In this document: piece by piece, positions 8,535 through 17,329 of the stretch
How positions within the stretch are numbered: position 1 is the stretch's first letter
Layout: each line of letters starts with the position of its first letter
Assembly (NCBI RefSeq): GCF_015550595.1
Contig: NZ_JADNBB010000007.1
Span: forward strand, 170,305-234,304
From: Parabacteroides goldsteinii
GTDB taxonomy: Bacteria > Bacteroidota > Bacteroidia > Bacteroidales > Tannerellaceae
DNA: 64,000 nucleotides
Direction of reading: 5' to 3'
The notes under the pieces: model-generated
Databases searched by the model: none
The model's input: the letters and a program-made list of their open reading frames with translations, nothing else
Told to the model about the DNA's origin: nothing
Translations under genes and position numbers: made by a program

Positions 8535-9788
8535 TTATTTACAACGGATGGAACGACCTAATTTTAACACGGTTGTTTTAGATATTCCGTTCATTTCGCA
8601 CAACTTGCTGACAGTTGTTCCGTATTTGGCAGCTAAAGCTCCCAGTGTATCGCCACTCTTGATACGGTGATAAACCGGCTCTGCAACCTGAGCAGTTGAA
8701 GCATTTCCTGTCAGTGAAGCAACAGGAGTCACAGCTTCTACAGTAGTTGTTTTAGTAGTCTTAGCCGCTGTTGTCTCAGCTTTCGCCGTAGTCTGTTTTG
8801 CGGCAGGCTTAGCTGCAGCTACTTCTTTGCCGGCACTGCAACGGATAGACTGTCCCAGACGAAGCATGCTAGTACTCTTGATACCGTTCAGACGACAAAG
8901 TTCGTTCACAGTTGTTCCGTACATACGGGCGATCTTGCCTAATGTATCGCCGGATTTCACACGGTGATAAACCATCTGGTCGCTTGAAGAAGTATAGATA
9001 TTACTCTTACGACCGTTAATCTTTATATTATGGAATACATAAGTGTCCTGGTGGGGAACTCCGTTCTCAAAGTCAATAATATCGGCCGGATTGAGAGCCT
9101 GACCTAAAAAGCGTGTTTCGAAATGAAGGTGGGAACCGGTAGAACGTCCGGTATTTCCTCCTAATGCGATCGGGTCACCTGCACGTACAATGTCATTTAC
9201 ATCTACAAGCGATTTGGATAAGTGACCGTAAACTGTTTCCAGTCCATTCGGGTGGCGAACCACCAGGTAATTACCATATCCGCGACGTTCGAAATTACGG
9301 ATACGAACTTTACCGTCAAATGCCGCACGGATCGTATCGCCTACCTGAACTTTCAGGTCGATACCTTTATGCATACGACGACGACGGGGACCATATTTGG
9401 AAGTTACTTTAATCTGACTGTCGATAGGAAGGGTAAAAGCGGAACAATCGATAGCACAAGAGTCTGGCATCTCGATCTTGGAACCTCCGCGGAAAGGATC
9501 TACCCAACGGGTATCCCAGTTTGAGCCGTATAATTCATCTGCCGGGAACAATAATTCTTCGTTTGCAGCAAGTGATTCATCCACTCTTGCATTAATCTCT
9601 GCTAATTCTTTCAGTCCCATATCTTTTCTGATCGTTACGCGGTCAGCCATCAGTTCCGACACGCGCTTGTCCATCTTTACGATATGGATTGTCTGCTTTG
9701 GTGTATCTTTTCCTTCAGGATCTTTGGCCGATACAGCCGACACCATCAAGGAGGTACAGCAAATAAAAAGTAGTGCTTTTATCTTCAT
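8535..9788 (-). CDS. Periplasmic M23 metallopeptidase with two LysM domains
   Basis: From ATG 9788 (MKIKALLFICC) the protein has 417 residues: a signal peptide, a charged helical region, an M23 (LytM-type) domain over about residues 135-235, and two LysM domains near 275-320 and 370-417. The M23 zinc/catalytic motifs are HKGIDL and SHLHFE. The LysM units both read YHR(V/I)KSGDTLG.(I/L)A..YGTTV and bind peptidoglycan. It should cleave peptide cross-links of the cell wall, or activate an amidase. The frame is open up to 9971, but the extra 61 residues do not look like protein and lie before the signal peptide. A Thr/Ala/Lys-rich linker joins the two LysM units. Confidence 0.92.
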   Translation of the reverse strand: MKIKALLFICCTSLMVSAVSAKDPEGKDTPKQTIHIVKMDKRVSELMADRVTIRKDMGLKELAEINARVDESLAANEELLFPADELYGSNWDTRWVDPFRGGSKIEMPDSCAIDCSAFTLPIDSQIKVTSKYGPRRRRMHKGIDLKVQVGDTIRAAFDGKVRIRNFERRGYGNYLVVRHPNGLETVYGHLSKSLVDVNDIVRAGDPIALGGNTGRSTGSHLHFETRFLGQALNPADIIDFENGVPHQDTYVFHNIKINGRKSNIYTSSSDQMVYHRVKSGDTLGKIARMYGTTVNELCRLNGIKSTSMLRLGQSIRCSAGKEVAAAKPAAKQTTAKAETTAAKTTKTTTVEAVTPVASLTGNASTAQVAEPVYHRIKSGDTLGALAAKYGTTVSKLCEMNGISKTTVLKLGRSIRCK

Positions 9789-9997
9789 TTTTATCATTTT
9801 TCGAAATATGGAATTCAGGAGTAAAATAAGCCGTGAAACAGCCCCTATTTTTACAAATCGACCAAAGTTCGTTATTTTGAGTAAGTTGACAAAATTCAAT
9901 CCGGAAAAATTTCCGCAATGAAAGTGAAGAAATTCAAAAGCACCGCTTATTCTTACTGAAAAACAACGCATTACGCAAAAACATGTTTCACAACATA

Positions 9998-12094
9998 TTA
10001 GCTAATCATACCCCAATTTATCTTCCGGGCAAAGAGTATTTTTAACCTTTCGTTCAAAATCCGGTTAGGTTCGGACAACAATTCCGGGTCTTTGTTCAAA
10101 ACTTCCAATGCGATATCCCTTGCATATTGGAGGATCTGGCCATCGGCTGCAAGATTGGCTATTTTCAGATCGAGCCCTTCCCCGCTTTGCTGGGTTCCTT
10201 CCAGGTCGCCATGCCCGCGAAGACGCAGATCGGCTTCCGCTATTTCAAAACCGTTATTGCTGTTTACCATAATCTCCAGCCGTTTACGGGTATCGTTACT
10301 TAATTTATAAGAGGAGACCAGGATACAATAGGACTGTTCCGCACCACGTCCTACACGCCCGCGCAACTGGTGCAACTGCGAAAGCCCGAAACGTTCGGCA
10401 CTCTCAATAACCATCACGGAGGCATTCGGCACGTTCACGCCTACTTCAATCACGGTCGTCGCCATTAATATATGTGCTTCTCCGGATATGAACTTCTGCA
10501 TTTCGGCATCCTTGTCCGCCGCCTTCATCTTTCCATGAACCATGCAGACCTTATATTCCGGGAAAACTTCCTTAAAAGTTTCAAAGCCGTCTTCCAGACT
10601 CTTGTAATCCAGCTTTTCGCTTCCTTCGATCAACGGATAAACGACATAGACCTGGCGCCCCAATCCGATCTCCTTACGCAGAAAATCATAGAGTTGGGCT
10701 TTTTTGTTGTCGTACCGGTGCATCGTCTGGATCGGTTTACGTCCGGGAGGTAATTCATCGATCACGGAGACATCCAGATCTCCGTACAAAGTCATGGCCA
10801 GGGTTCGGGGGATAGGTGTTGCCGTCATCACCAGTACGTGCGGAACAATGGCATTCTTTTTCCACAGGCGCGAACGTTGTTCCACACCGAAACGATGTTG
10901 CTCGTCGATAATGGCCAGCCCCAGTGAAGAAAAAACGACAGTCTCTTCAATCAGGGCATGCGTCCCTATCACAATCTGTATTTCTCCCCGGGCAATAGCC
11001 GGAAGCAGTTCATTCCGTTCTTTCTTTTTCGTCGAACCGGTCAGTAGTGCAACACGAATATCCATATCCTTTAGAAACTCCATAACGGTGGCATAATGCT
11101 GAGTGGCAAGTATTTCGGTCGGTGCCATCATACAGGCCTGGCAATGGTTATCAACAGCCAATAGCATGGAGAGCAACGCCACCAATGTCTTTCCGCTTCC
11201 CACATCACCCTGCAAAAGACGGTTCATCTGCCGCCCGCTTCCCATGTCGGCGCGGATTTCCTTGACAACTCGTTTTTGTGCTCCGGTCAGTTCAAAAGGA
11301 AGATACTCTTTATAGAATGTATTGAAGTAGTCCCCGACGGTAGGGAAAACGATTCCTTTCAGTTTCAGTTTCCGAAGACTGGCCGTACGGAGGATATTCA
11401 ACTGTATAAAGAAAAGTTCGTCAAACTTCAGGCGTAACTGTGCCTGTTTCAATTTCTCCGCCGATTCCGGGAAATGGATATTCCGGATCGCTTCTTTCAA
11501 CGGCATCATACGGATACGCGACAGCACATCCGGGGGAAGTGTTTCGGGCAACTCCCAGTTCAACGCACTTAATAAGGTATATTGCAGATTCTGTATCGCC
11601 CTCGAATTGAGGAACGATTTCTTCATCTTCTCCGATGTATTATAGAAAGGTGTCAGACCACCGGCCACCTGCTCTGCCTGATCCACCGGATCGATATCGG
11701 GATGGGGAATATTATAGATATGCCCGAACTCGGCCGGCTTACCGAAAACGATATAGTCGGTCCCTGTCTTATATTTATCCGTCACATAGTTAAGTCCCTT
11801 GAACCAAACGAGGTCGATCGTCCCGGTCCCGTCTGTAAACTTAGCCACCAGGCGGCGGGTCCGCCCCTCTCCGACCGTATCATAATACAGTATACGCCCT
11901 TTCAGTTGGATATAAGGCATATTCCCCGTAATCTCCGCGACCTTATAAAAACGGCTACGGTCAATATATTTATACGGGAAATAAAACAACAGATCTTCAT
12001 ACGAAGATATTCCGGCTTCTTTCCGTAATATCTCCGCCTTCTTCGGGCCTACACCCGGCAGATACATGAGGGATCGTTTGTCGAGATCAAGCAT
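9998..12094 (-). CDS. recG: ATP-dependent DNA helicase RecG
   Basis: This 698-residue helicase remodels stalled replication forks and Holliday junctions. An OB-fold wedge domain lies over about residues 60-150. The helicase core has Walker A LLQGDVGSGKT, the box IIDEQHRFG, the TAT motif VMTATPIPRT and motif VI QLRGRVGRG. The length matches the family. It is monocistronic, with a 209-base gap to the peptidase start in which I see no gene. Confidence 0.98.
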   Translation of the reverse strand: MLDLDKRSLMYLPGVGPKKAEILRKEAGISSYEDLLFYFPYKYIDRSRFYKVAEITGNMPYIQLKGRILYYDTVGEGRTRRLVAKFTDGTGTIDLVWFKGLNYVTDKYKTGTDYIVFGKPAEFGHIYNIPHPDIDPVDQAEQVAGGLTPFYNTSEKMKKSFLNSRAIQNLQYTLLSALNWELPETLPPDVLSRIRMMPLKEAIRNIHFPESAEKLKQAQLRLKFDELFFIQLNILRTASLRKLKLKGIVFPTVGDYFNTFYKEYLPFELTGAQKRVVKEIRADMGSGRQMNRLLQGDVGSGKTLVALLSMLLAVDNHCQACMMAPTEILATQHYATVMEFLKDMDIRVALLTGSTKKKERNELLPAIARGEIQIVIGTHALIEETVVFSSLGLAIIDEQHRFGVEQRSRLWKKNAIVPHVLVMTATPIPRTLAMTLYGDLDVSVIDELPPGRKPIQTMHRYDNKKAQLYDFLRKEIGLGRQVYVVYPLIEGSEKLDYKSLEDGFETFKEVFPEYKVCMVHGKMKAADKDAEMQKFISGEAHILMATTVIEVGVNVPNASVMVIESAERFGLSQLHQLRGRVGRGAEQSYCILVSSYKLSNDTRKRLEIMVNSNNGFEIAEADLRLRGHGDLEGTQQSGEGLDLKIANLAADGQILQYARDIALEVLNKDPELLSEPNRILNERLKILFARKINWGMIS

Positions 12095-12132
12095 AGCTGT
12101 CTATTTGGACAGCGAATTTATTATTTTTATGG

Positions 12133-12594
12133 TCATAATGCAAATTTATAGCCGATAGAGAAATGCAGACGGGCACAATTTTGATTGATAAAGTTTTGAA
12201 GCCAGGAAACGCCGACATAATATTTATGATATTCGATACCACCTTCCACTGCTGTTCCTAGATTTAGAGGAGAAGCAAATCCGATAAAAGGCCCTGCATT
12301 CAAACGAACTTTCAAAGTATTATTTACAGGTATCCGAAAAGAGGCATACAGAGGGATATCCAAGCCAAAATTCCAATCGCCGGTTTTCTTATAAGTACCA
12401 CTAACGGTATTAATCAAAGCCCCTGGTTGAATATAAAACAGATCCGACATCTTAAAAGACGCCATTGCCCCTAAATGAAGCCCCCAAACTTCCGAATAAC
12501 TGGCTCCAATACGAGGCTCCAACTCGATCCCTTTTGCATTCCCAGCAGTACACAACAAAATCATCAACACCGACAGCAACAATACTTTTTTCAT
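12133..12594 (-). CDS. Small outer-membrane beta-barrel protein, paralogue 1
   Basis: The 153-residue protein has a signal peptide (MKKVLLLSVLMILLCTAGNAKG) and then alternating hydrophobic strands ending in the outer-membrane signature SIGYKFAL. Conserved phrases shared with the copies at 12715 and 16728 are WGLHLGA.ASF, PLYASFRIPV, LNAGPFIG and GTAVEGGIEY.KYYVG. Size and pattern suggest an 8-strand OmpX/OmpA-like barrel. No function is known. It follows a perfect 14-bp hairpin after its paralogue. Confidence 0.75.
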   Translation of the reverse strand: MKKVLLLSVLMILLCTAGNAKGIELEPRIGASYSEVWGLHLGAMASFKMSDLFYIQPGALINTVSGTYKKTGDWNFGLDIPLYASFRIPVNNTLKVRLNAGPFIGFASPLNLGTAVEGGIEYHKYYVGVSWLQNFINQNCARLHFSIGYKFAL

Positions 12595-12613
12595 AACCTT
12601 TCTATATTAAATG

Positions 12614-12650
12614 AATAACAACACTTCAGTTAAAACGAAGTGTTGTTATT
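12614..12650. terminator. Hairpin between two outer-membrane protein paralogues
   Basis: AATAACAACACTTC (12614-12627) pairs perfectly with GAAGTGTTGTTATT (12637-12650) around a 9-base loop. It lies between the gene ending at 12715 and the gene starting at 12594, both minus strand. Only a weak U-tract follows on that strand, so it may act as an attenuator or processing site. Confidence 0.6.
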
Positions 12651-12714
12651 TTTATTATAATCAAATTCCCACAAAGGTAAGATTTTAAACGTCTCGCTAT
12701 CAAAACCAGATTGA

Positions 12715-13176
12715 TTATAAATGGAATTTATAGCCGACAGACACTCCAAACAGGAATTCCTGACTATTTATACAATTTTGGAAGCAGTTTACGCCAAAAA
12801 ATAATCTCTTCACTTCTACTCCTACATCAGCAGTAGCTCCCACTTGTAATTTATGACCAGTACCAATATATGCACCACCATTCAGACGAAGATTAGCTTT
12901 CTCACTCAATGGAATATGAAAGGAGGCATAAACCGGGACATTCAAATCGATATCCCATGTATCAGAATTCCTAATTGTCCATTGATTAGCCGTATGCAAC
13001 AACAATCCGGTTTGAATAGAAAATAACTTTGATTGCGGAAAGTTTATATAGGCTCCTGCATGAAGTCCCCATACATCACCGCCCATAATTCCCGTACGCG
13101 CCTCTATATCGGCAGCTTGTACCTGACTAAGAACAGAGGATAACATAATCCCCAATAATACGAATGTCTTTTTCAT
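12715..13176 (-). CDS. Small outer-membrane beta-barrel protein, paralogue 2
   Basis: Another 153-residue exported protein (MKKTFVLLGIMLSSVLSQVQAAD) with the same plan as the neighbour at 12133: EARTGIMGGDVWGLHAGAYINF, VPVYASFHIPL, LNGGAYIG, GATADVGVEVKRLFFGV and a C-terminal SVGYKFHL ending in an aromatic-hydrophobic strand. It is the most diverged of the three paralogues in this island. The short gap and same strand suggest common ancestry by tandem duplication. Function is unknown. Confidence 0.75.
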   Translation of the reverse strand: MKKTFVLLGIMLSSVLSQVQAADIEARTGIMGGDVWGLHAGAYINFPQSKLFSIQTGLLLHTANQWTIRNSDTWDIDLNVPVYASFHIPLSEKANLRLNGGAYIGTGHKLQVGATADVGVEVKRLFFGVNCFQNCINSQEFLFGVSVGYKFHL

Positions 13177-13229
13177 TGCAGTCTAATAGGTAGATTAATA
13201 ATTAATACTTTTACAAAAGTAAACTTTTA

Positions 13230-14207
13230 TCAGAAAGTTGTTTCAGGCAAATTAAATACATAGTTTTTAGTCACATTAAACCCAACATATTTAACAGTAA
13301 AATTACCGCCTATCTGAGTTCCTATTTTATTATTAATCGCTTGTCTCCACCAATTTTGACTACCTCTAGCAATATAATGATCATGTGAAGAACGACCGCT
13401 CTCTTCTTGATAAAAAGTTTGAATAACAGGACCTTGCTGAGGGCTATAATTACCTGTTGTCTGGGTTGTCTCCTTATAATTCATCCAACCAAAGACTCCT
13501 TTTTTTCTAAAAGATATTTCTATATGCAAAGCTATTTCTGTTTTTTTGACATCCATAATTCTACGACCAGCTTTCAATTTACATTTTCTGCTACCAAACT
13601 CACTCCAACCTGAATCATATTGATTTCCTATATAATCCTTATTACTCAATATTGGCTGTATTTCCAAATCATATAAAGCATTCCCTGTTAGCTGAAGATC
13701 TCCATAATTGAATATATCTTTCATATTAATAACTTCGTCACCAATCATCACTTTTCCATCTTTATTCAAAACAGAAGCTACTTCTTCATCACTTATAGGT
13801 AAATAAACTCCATAGTCCTCTTTATACTCAGGAAAATACAAATAATTTTGATATTCATCTTTAAGACTATAGTAATCTTCAGCAGAACCTTCCATTACAG
13901 TCACTTCATCCAGCGCTTTCTCATAAATAGAGTTCAAAGAAATAAAATTCATCTCTTTCTCCCATTCCAAACGTTCTTCGTTAGTCATTTTTTTCAAACG
14001 GCTAATTGTTTCATCTAATACTGTTCGATCTTTAAACTGAAGAATATTATCACTCTGATCATTTGAAGATTTCGTTAAAGAATTTTCATACAATAACACA
14101 ATATCTTTTTTCTGTTCACCCAAAGAAACTCCCTCCGTTGTTTCCAAATCGTTCGTACATGATGTTATTGCCATCAACAGCAATAATAAAGATAATACTT
14201 TTTTCAT
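13230..14207 (-). CDS. Lipoprotein of unknown function
   Basis: The 325-residue protein starts MKKVLSLLLLLMAITSC, a clear lipoprotein signal with Cys17. The mature part is charged (KKMTNEERLEWEKEMNF), with no catalytic motif that I recognise. The C-terminal half contains YDSGWSEFGSRKCKLKAGRR and aromatic strands (GFNVTKNYVFNLPETTF). It faintly recalls a Bacteroides lipoprotein family of unknown function (possibly DUF4848); I cannot confirm this. It is more AT-rich than the housekeeping genes nearby. It sits between the barrel paralogues and the DUF3244-like gene. Confidence 0.6.
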   Translation of the reverse strand: MKKVLSLLLLLMAITSCTNDLETTEGVSLGEQKKDIVLLYENSLTKSSNDQSDNILQFKDRTVLDETISRLKKMTNEERLEWEKEMNFISLNSIYEKALDEVTVMEGSAEDYYSLKDEYQNYLYFPEYKEDYGVYLPISDEEVASVLNKDGKVMIGDEVINMKDIFNYGDLQLTGNALYDLEIQPILSNKDYIGNQYDSGWSEFGSRKCKLKAGRRIMDVKKTEIALHIEISFRKKGVFGWMNYKETTQTTGNYSPQQGPVIQTFYQEESGRSSHDHYIARGSQNWWRQAINNKIGTQIGGNFTVKYVGFNVTKNYVFNLPETTF

Positions 14208-14264
14208 ACTTTAATCTTTCAATTGTTTATAATAAAAATTTATATCACATTATAATCACAAATA

Positions 14265-14597
14265 TTAATCAACACAAAAATCGCCCTTAAGCATATGTTC
14301 TTTGCTTGCAATAATAAGTACATAATCTCCTTTTTTCAAATCCAATCCCAGAGGAACAGAACCATTATTTCCATCAATTACTGAGTCGAAAACCACATTT
14401 CCGAAAACATCTTCTATTAACAAATCCAATATTCCCAAGTCTTCTGAAATTTCCAACTCTAACATTCGATCATCGATATACGCTTCGATCGAAGGCATTA
14501 AAGACCGTGCTTGATCCATTAAATCGATCTTTTCCCTCTTTGCAAAACCAGCCTTTGTTACGCATAACAACACCATAATTAATAAAAATCTTTTCAT
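14265..14597 (-). CDS. Small secreted DUF3244-like protein
   Basis: From ATG 14597 (MKRFLLIMVLLCVTKAGFAKR) the product has 110 residues: a signal peptide, then a small beta domain with LLIEDVFGNVVFDSVID and YVLIIASKEHMLKGDF. The arrangement of strands and the I.D..G.VV..... pattern resemble DUF3244, a small Ig-like secreted family often seen in Bacteroides. Its role is unknown. It lies downstream of a membrane-bound TPR regulator, which may control it. A 20-codon upstream extension is open but contains no signal-like start. Confidence 0.6.
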   Translation of the reverse strand: MKRFLLIMVLLCVTKAGFAKREKIDLMDQARSLMPSIEAYIDDRMLELEISEDLGILDLLIEDVFGNVVFDSVIDGNNGSVPLGLDLKKGDYVLIIASKEHMLKGDFCVD

Positions 14598-14729
14598 TGC
14601 TCTAATTGTTTCATTATATGCCAGCAAAGGTATGGAGTCTATTAACAAAACGACCAATGCAAAACAGTAAATAGCATGTACAGAGTATCAATTTCACAAA
14701 ACAAGCTAACAGGCTGATTATAAAACAAC

Positions 14730-14773
14730 AAACACCCTCTACACACATGGTTACATATGTACAGAGGGTGTTT
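14730..14773 (-). terminator. Terminator of the TPR regulator gene
   Basis: AAACACCCTCT (14730-14740) pairs with AGAGGGTGTTT (14763-14773), 11 perfect pairs. The loop has further complementarity. On the minus strand it is followed by GTTGTTTTAT. It lies 20 bases after the stop of the gene ending at 14794. Confidence 0.7.
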
Positions 14774-14793
14774 AATCCATCTCGAAGTAATAT

Positions 14794-16404
14794 TTAAAGC
14801 CCTGCAATAACTTCTTCCAAGGTTGTTTCTGTATTTTCCAAATTTCCCTTTTTCCGGATCCTATAACGCTTACGATCAACAGATGTTGGTTGTATATTTA
14901 AGAATACAGCCAACTGCTGATTGTTAAAACTTAGTTTCAGTAAACAACAAAAACGCTTTTCTGCCTCAGTCAAACCAAGAAATTTCTTTTGCAGGCTATC
15001 CATAAAAAACGGATATGCCATTCGTAATAACTCATACAATGCCAGCCATTCCTGATCCGTCAACGGATTTTTTTTAGCTTTCTCTATTGATAGGGCATTC
15101 TGAATCATTTTTTTATACACATCAGAATTTTCCAATATACTCTTTCGAATACCTGATATTTTTTCACTTAATCCCTGCACTGCATATTCTTTCTCCTGCA
15201 ATACATTATTTATTTCCATTTGCTTATTTCTCAACTTCTCATTTTTTTTAGTAAGACTATATTTATACTTAGCAACAAGAATAACAAACATCAAAAACAC
15301 AAAAATACTACCAACAAAAAACCGATAATATTCCAACTCCAATTTCGTATTTTCATTCAAAACCTCCACATATTCATATCGTTTTTCAGCTTTTAATACA
15401 TCTGTTTTTGCTTGTAATTCAGCGATGGAGTCTGCAAAATGATTAAAACGTTCATAAAAATCCAACGACAAAGAATAATTACCTAATTCTTTTTCCAGCA
15501 TATACAATCTGTATAATATTCCACCGGTCAGTGGTCGGTCAGTCGTTTTATGCAAAATAGCCATTTCTATATATTCACGTGCTTTATCGTATTCTCCTTT
15601 TTTTGTAAACAAATTAGCCAATGCCAAATAGGTCGGTGCACTGCCTGCTTCATCATAAGCAATCGATTTAAACAGATAATCTTCTGCCAATGAATAGCTA
15701 TTCATTTCTTTATAAGTATTCCCTAACCGATTCGTTAAAGAGCTTAGCAACAACGAATCATTCAAAGGTAAAGCTAATCGATAAGCATTCTGGAAATACT
15801 CCGAAGCCTCTCCATATTCTTCTTTTAGCACATGAAGCCACCCTATATTCCGAAGCGAATAAATATAATTCACGCTATCATTCCCTTTTAAGTAATACTC
15901 ACCACTCAACAATTGGTAACGTTCAGCCTCATCATAATTATCATCAAAATCATACAATCCGGCAATCTTGTTATACAATTTCCCTGTCAACAAATATTTT
16001 TTCTCTACTTTCGCCATCTCCACCGCCTGCAAATACGATTTCATCGCCCATTCGAAATCCTTTTCCTCTTCGTAAGACATTCCCAAATACAGCAGGCAAT
16101 TCATCCTTTCCTCGATTGTACCATATTTTTCATAGTACGTATTCGCTCGTTCCATTTGCGAAACAAACGGCATATCCTCCTTCAATTGCTCAGACAGTCC
16201 GGCATAGATAAGACAAAAATGCGCAAACGCTTTATCATTCAGCACATCCGGATTCGCGATCCCCTCTAAAATCGTAAAGGCACTATCCGGCTGTTCGATC
16301 CGGATCAATTCTTCTGCTTCCTTTATTTTCAAATGAATTTCACTGTTCCTTTGGCAGGAAAAGAACAGACAGAATAGGATAAATAATAAGATAGCGTTCT
16401 TCAT
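14794..16404 (-). CDS. Membrane-spanning TPR regulator with C-terminal DNA-binding domain
   Basis: The 536-residue protein begins with a lipoprotein-like signal (MKNAILLFILFCLFFSC). About seven tetratricopeptide repeats follow (residues 30-300; for example MNCLLYLGMSYEEEKDFEWA). A membrane helix (FFVGSIFVFLMFVILVA, about 347-363) and a coiled coil lead to a C-terminal helix-turn-helix (LTEAEKRFCCLLKLSFNNQQLAVFLNIQ, then SVDRKRYRIRKK). This is a one-component sensor: the TPR part outside the cytoplasm senses a protein or peptide and the inner part binds DNA. Such regulators are common in Bacteroidetes. Likely targets are the adjacent small secreted and barrel genes (inference). Confidence 0.8.
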   Translation of the reverse strand: MKNAILLFILFCLFFSCQRNSEIHLKIKEAEELIRIEQPDSAFTILEGIANPDVLNDKAFAHFCLIYAGLSEQLKEDMPFVSQMERANTYYEKYGTIEERMNCLLYLGMSYEEEKDFEWAMKSYLQAVEMAKVEKKYLLTGKLYNKIAGLYDFDDNYDEAERYQLLSGEYYLKGNDSVNYIYSLRNIGWLHVLKEEYGEASEYFQNAYRLALPLNDSLLLSSLTNRLGNTYKEMNSYSLAEDYLFKSIAYDEAGSAPTYLALANLFTKKGEYDKAREYIEMAILHKTTDRPLTGGILYRLYMLEKELGNYSLSLDFYERFNHFADSIAELQAKTDVLKAEKRYEYVEVLNENTKLELEYYRFFVGSIFVFLMFVILVAKYKYSLTKKNEKLRNKQMEINNVLQEKEYAVQGLSEKISGIRKSILENSDVYKKMIQNALSIEKAKKNPLTDQEWLALYELLRMAYPFFMDSLQKKFLGLTEAEKRFCCLLKLSFNNQQLAVFLNIQPTSVDRKRYRIRKKGNLENTETTLEEVIAGL

Positions 16405-16503
16405 ATCAATACTTGTGCGTCATTCGAAACGCAATATCCGAATAAAACAGAAAATACACAAATTATCCGGAAGGATATTCGGCAGGCCACAGTCCCTACA
16501 AAA

Positions 16504-16627
16504 TTTCCTGTGGAAGAAACTCGCGTTTCCTGCTTTGGAAACTGCAGTTCCCTCCGCAGGAAATTACAGTTCCCCGCCCAGGAAACTGGAGTTTCCAAAG
16601 CACGAAACTACGAGGAAACTGTAATAG
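16504..16627. repeat. 22-bp-period palindromic tandem array B
   Basis: Units start at 16504, 16526, 16548, 16570 and 16592, the last with one extra base, and a partial unit follows. Each reads TTYCC, seven variable bases, GAAACT (or GAAATT), then four bases usually ending AG. Every unit can thus pair TTTCC with GGAAA. The array lies in the 323-base gap between the TPR regulator start (16404) and the third barrel gene (stop at 16728), both minus strand. Nothing else was recognised in this gap. Confidence 0.8.
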
Positions 16628-16727
16628 ACTGACAATCACCACACAAGTCTGTTTTATCAAATCGAATATAAACAAGCTTACATTTTATGAGATTTGGATC
16701 ATAATTTATAGTAACCTCATCAAGAGA

Positions 16728-17204
16728 TTACAATGAAAATTTATATCCGATGGAAAGATTTACCCTGGAGTAATCATTACCGGCTATATCTTTGAACCAG
16801 AAAAAACCGGCATAATATTTACGGTATTCCAATCCGGCCTCAACAGCTGTTCCTACATTAAACGCTAATCGGGATCTACCGACAAAAGGTCCTACGTTCA
16901 TACGAATATTCATTACTCTGGTAACCGGTAGGATATAAGAAGCATATAAGGGGACGGTTACCCCTAGCTTTGCATTCGAAAGGCTAAAAAGATACTGGCT
17001 TCCACTATCCAGGTTTAAGAGAATGCCAGGTCGTAAATAAAACTTATCCAGCATCTGAAAAGAGGCTAACGCACCCAGGTGCATATCCCAATGTCCGTAA
17101 TATCCGAAATATCCTAATCCGGCACGGGCTTCCAGGTCTATCGCTCTTACATTCTCAACAGCACACAACGCAACAATCATCATCAACAATAAGACTCTTT
17201 TCAT
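16728..17204 (-). CDS. Small outer-membrane beta-barrel protein, paralogue 3
   Basis: This 158-residue exported protein (MKRVLLLMMIVALCAVENVRAID) is the third member of the family in this island. It shares MHLGALASFQM, VPLYASYILPV, MNVGPFVGRSR, GTAVEAGLEYRKYYAGFFW and the C-terminal LSIGYKFSL. A small 8-strand barrel is predicted; ligand and function are unknown. It resembles the 12133 copy more than the 12715 copy. It lies upstream of the TPR regulator on the same strand, separated by repeat array B. Confidence 0.75.
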   Translation of the reverse strand: MKRVLLLMMIVALCAVENVRAIDLEARAGLGYFGYYGHWDMHLGALASFQMLDKFYLRPGILLNLDSGSQYLFSLSNAKLGVTVPLYASYILPVTRVMNIRMNVGPFVGRSRLAFNVGTAVEAGLEYRKYYAGFFWFKDIAGNDYSRVNLSIGYKFSL

Positions 17205-17329
17205 AAACTTGCTTATTTAAGATCAATACAATCATTCAAACGATGCTTTGTATTTCTTATTGTCTATGATTCACCCAATAAAAAGAAAAGTTAGCAATTC
17301 CTTGCCTTCACAAGGAATGTGCCAGTATT

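Noticed and set aside
9789..9971. 61-codon extension of the M23/LysM protein
   Set aside because: The signal peptide begins at MKIKALLF; an extension before it would block export.
16504..16627. Array B considered as a CRISPR array
   Set aside because: Units are only 22 bp including the variable part, the arms are degenerate, and no cas genes are present.
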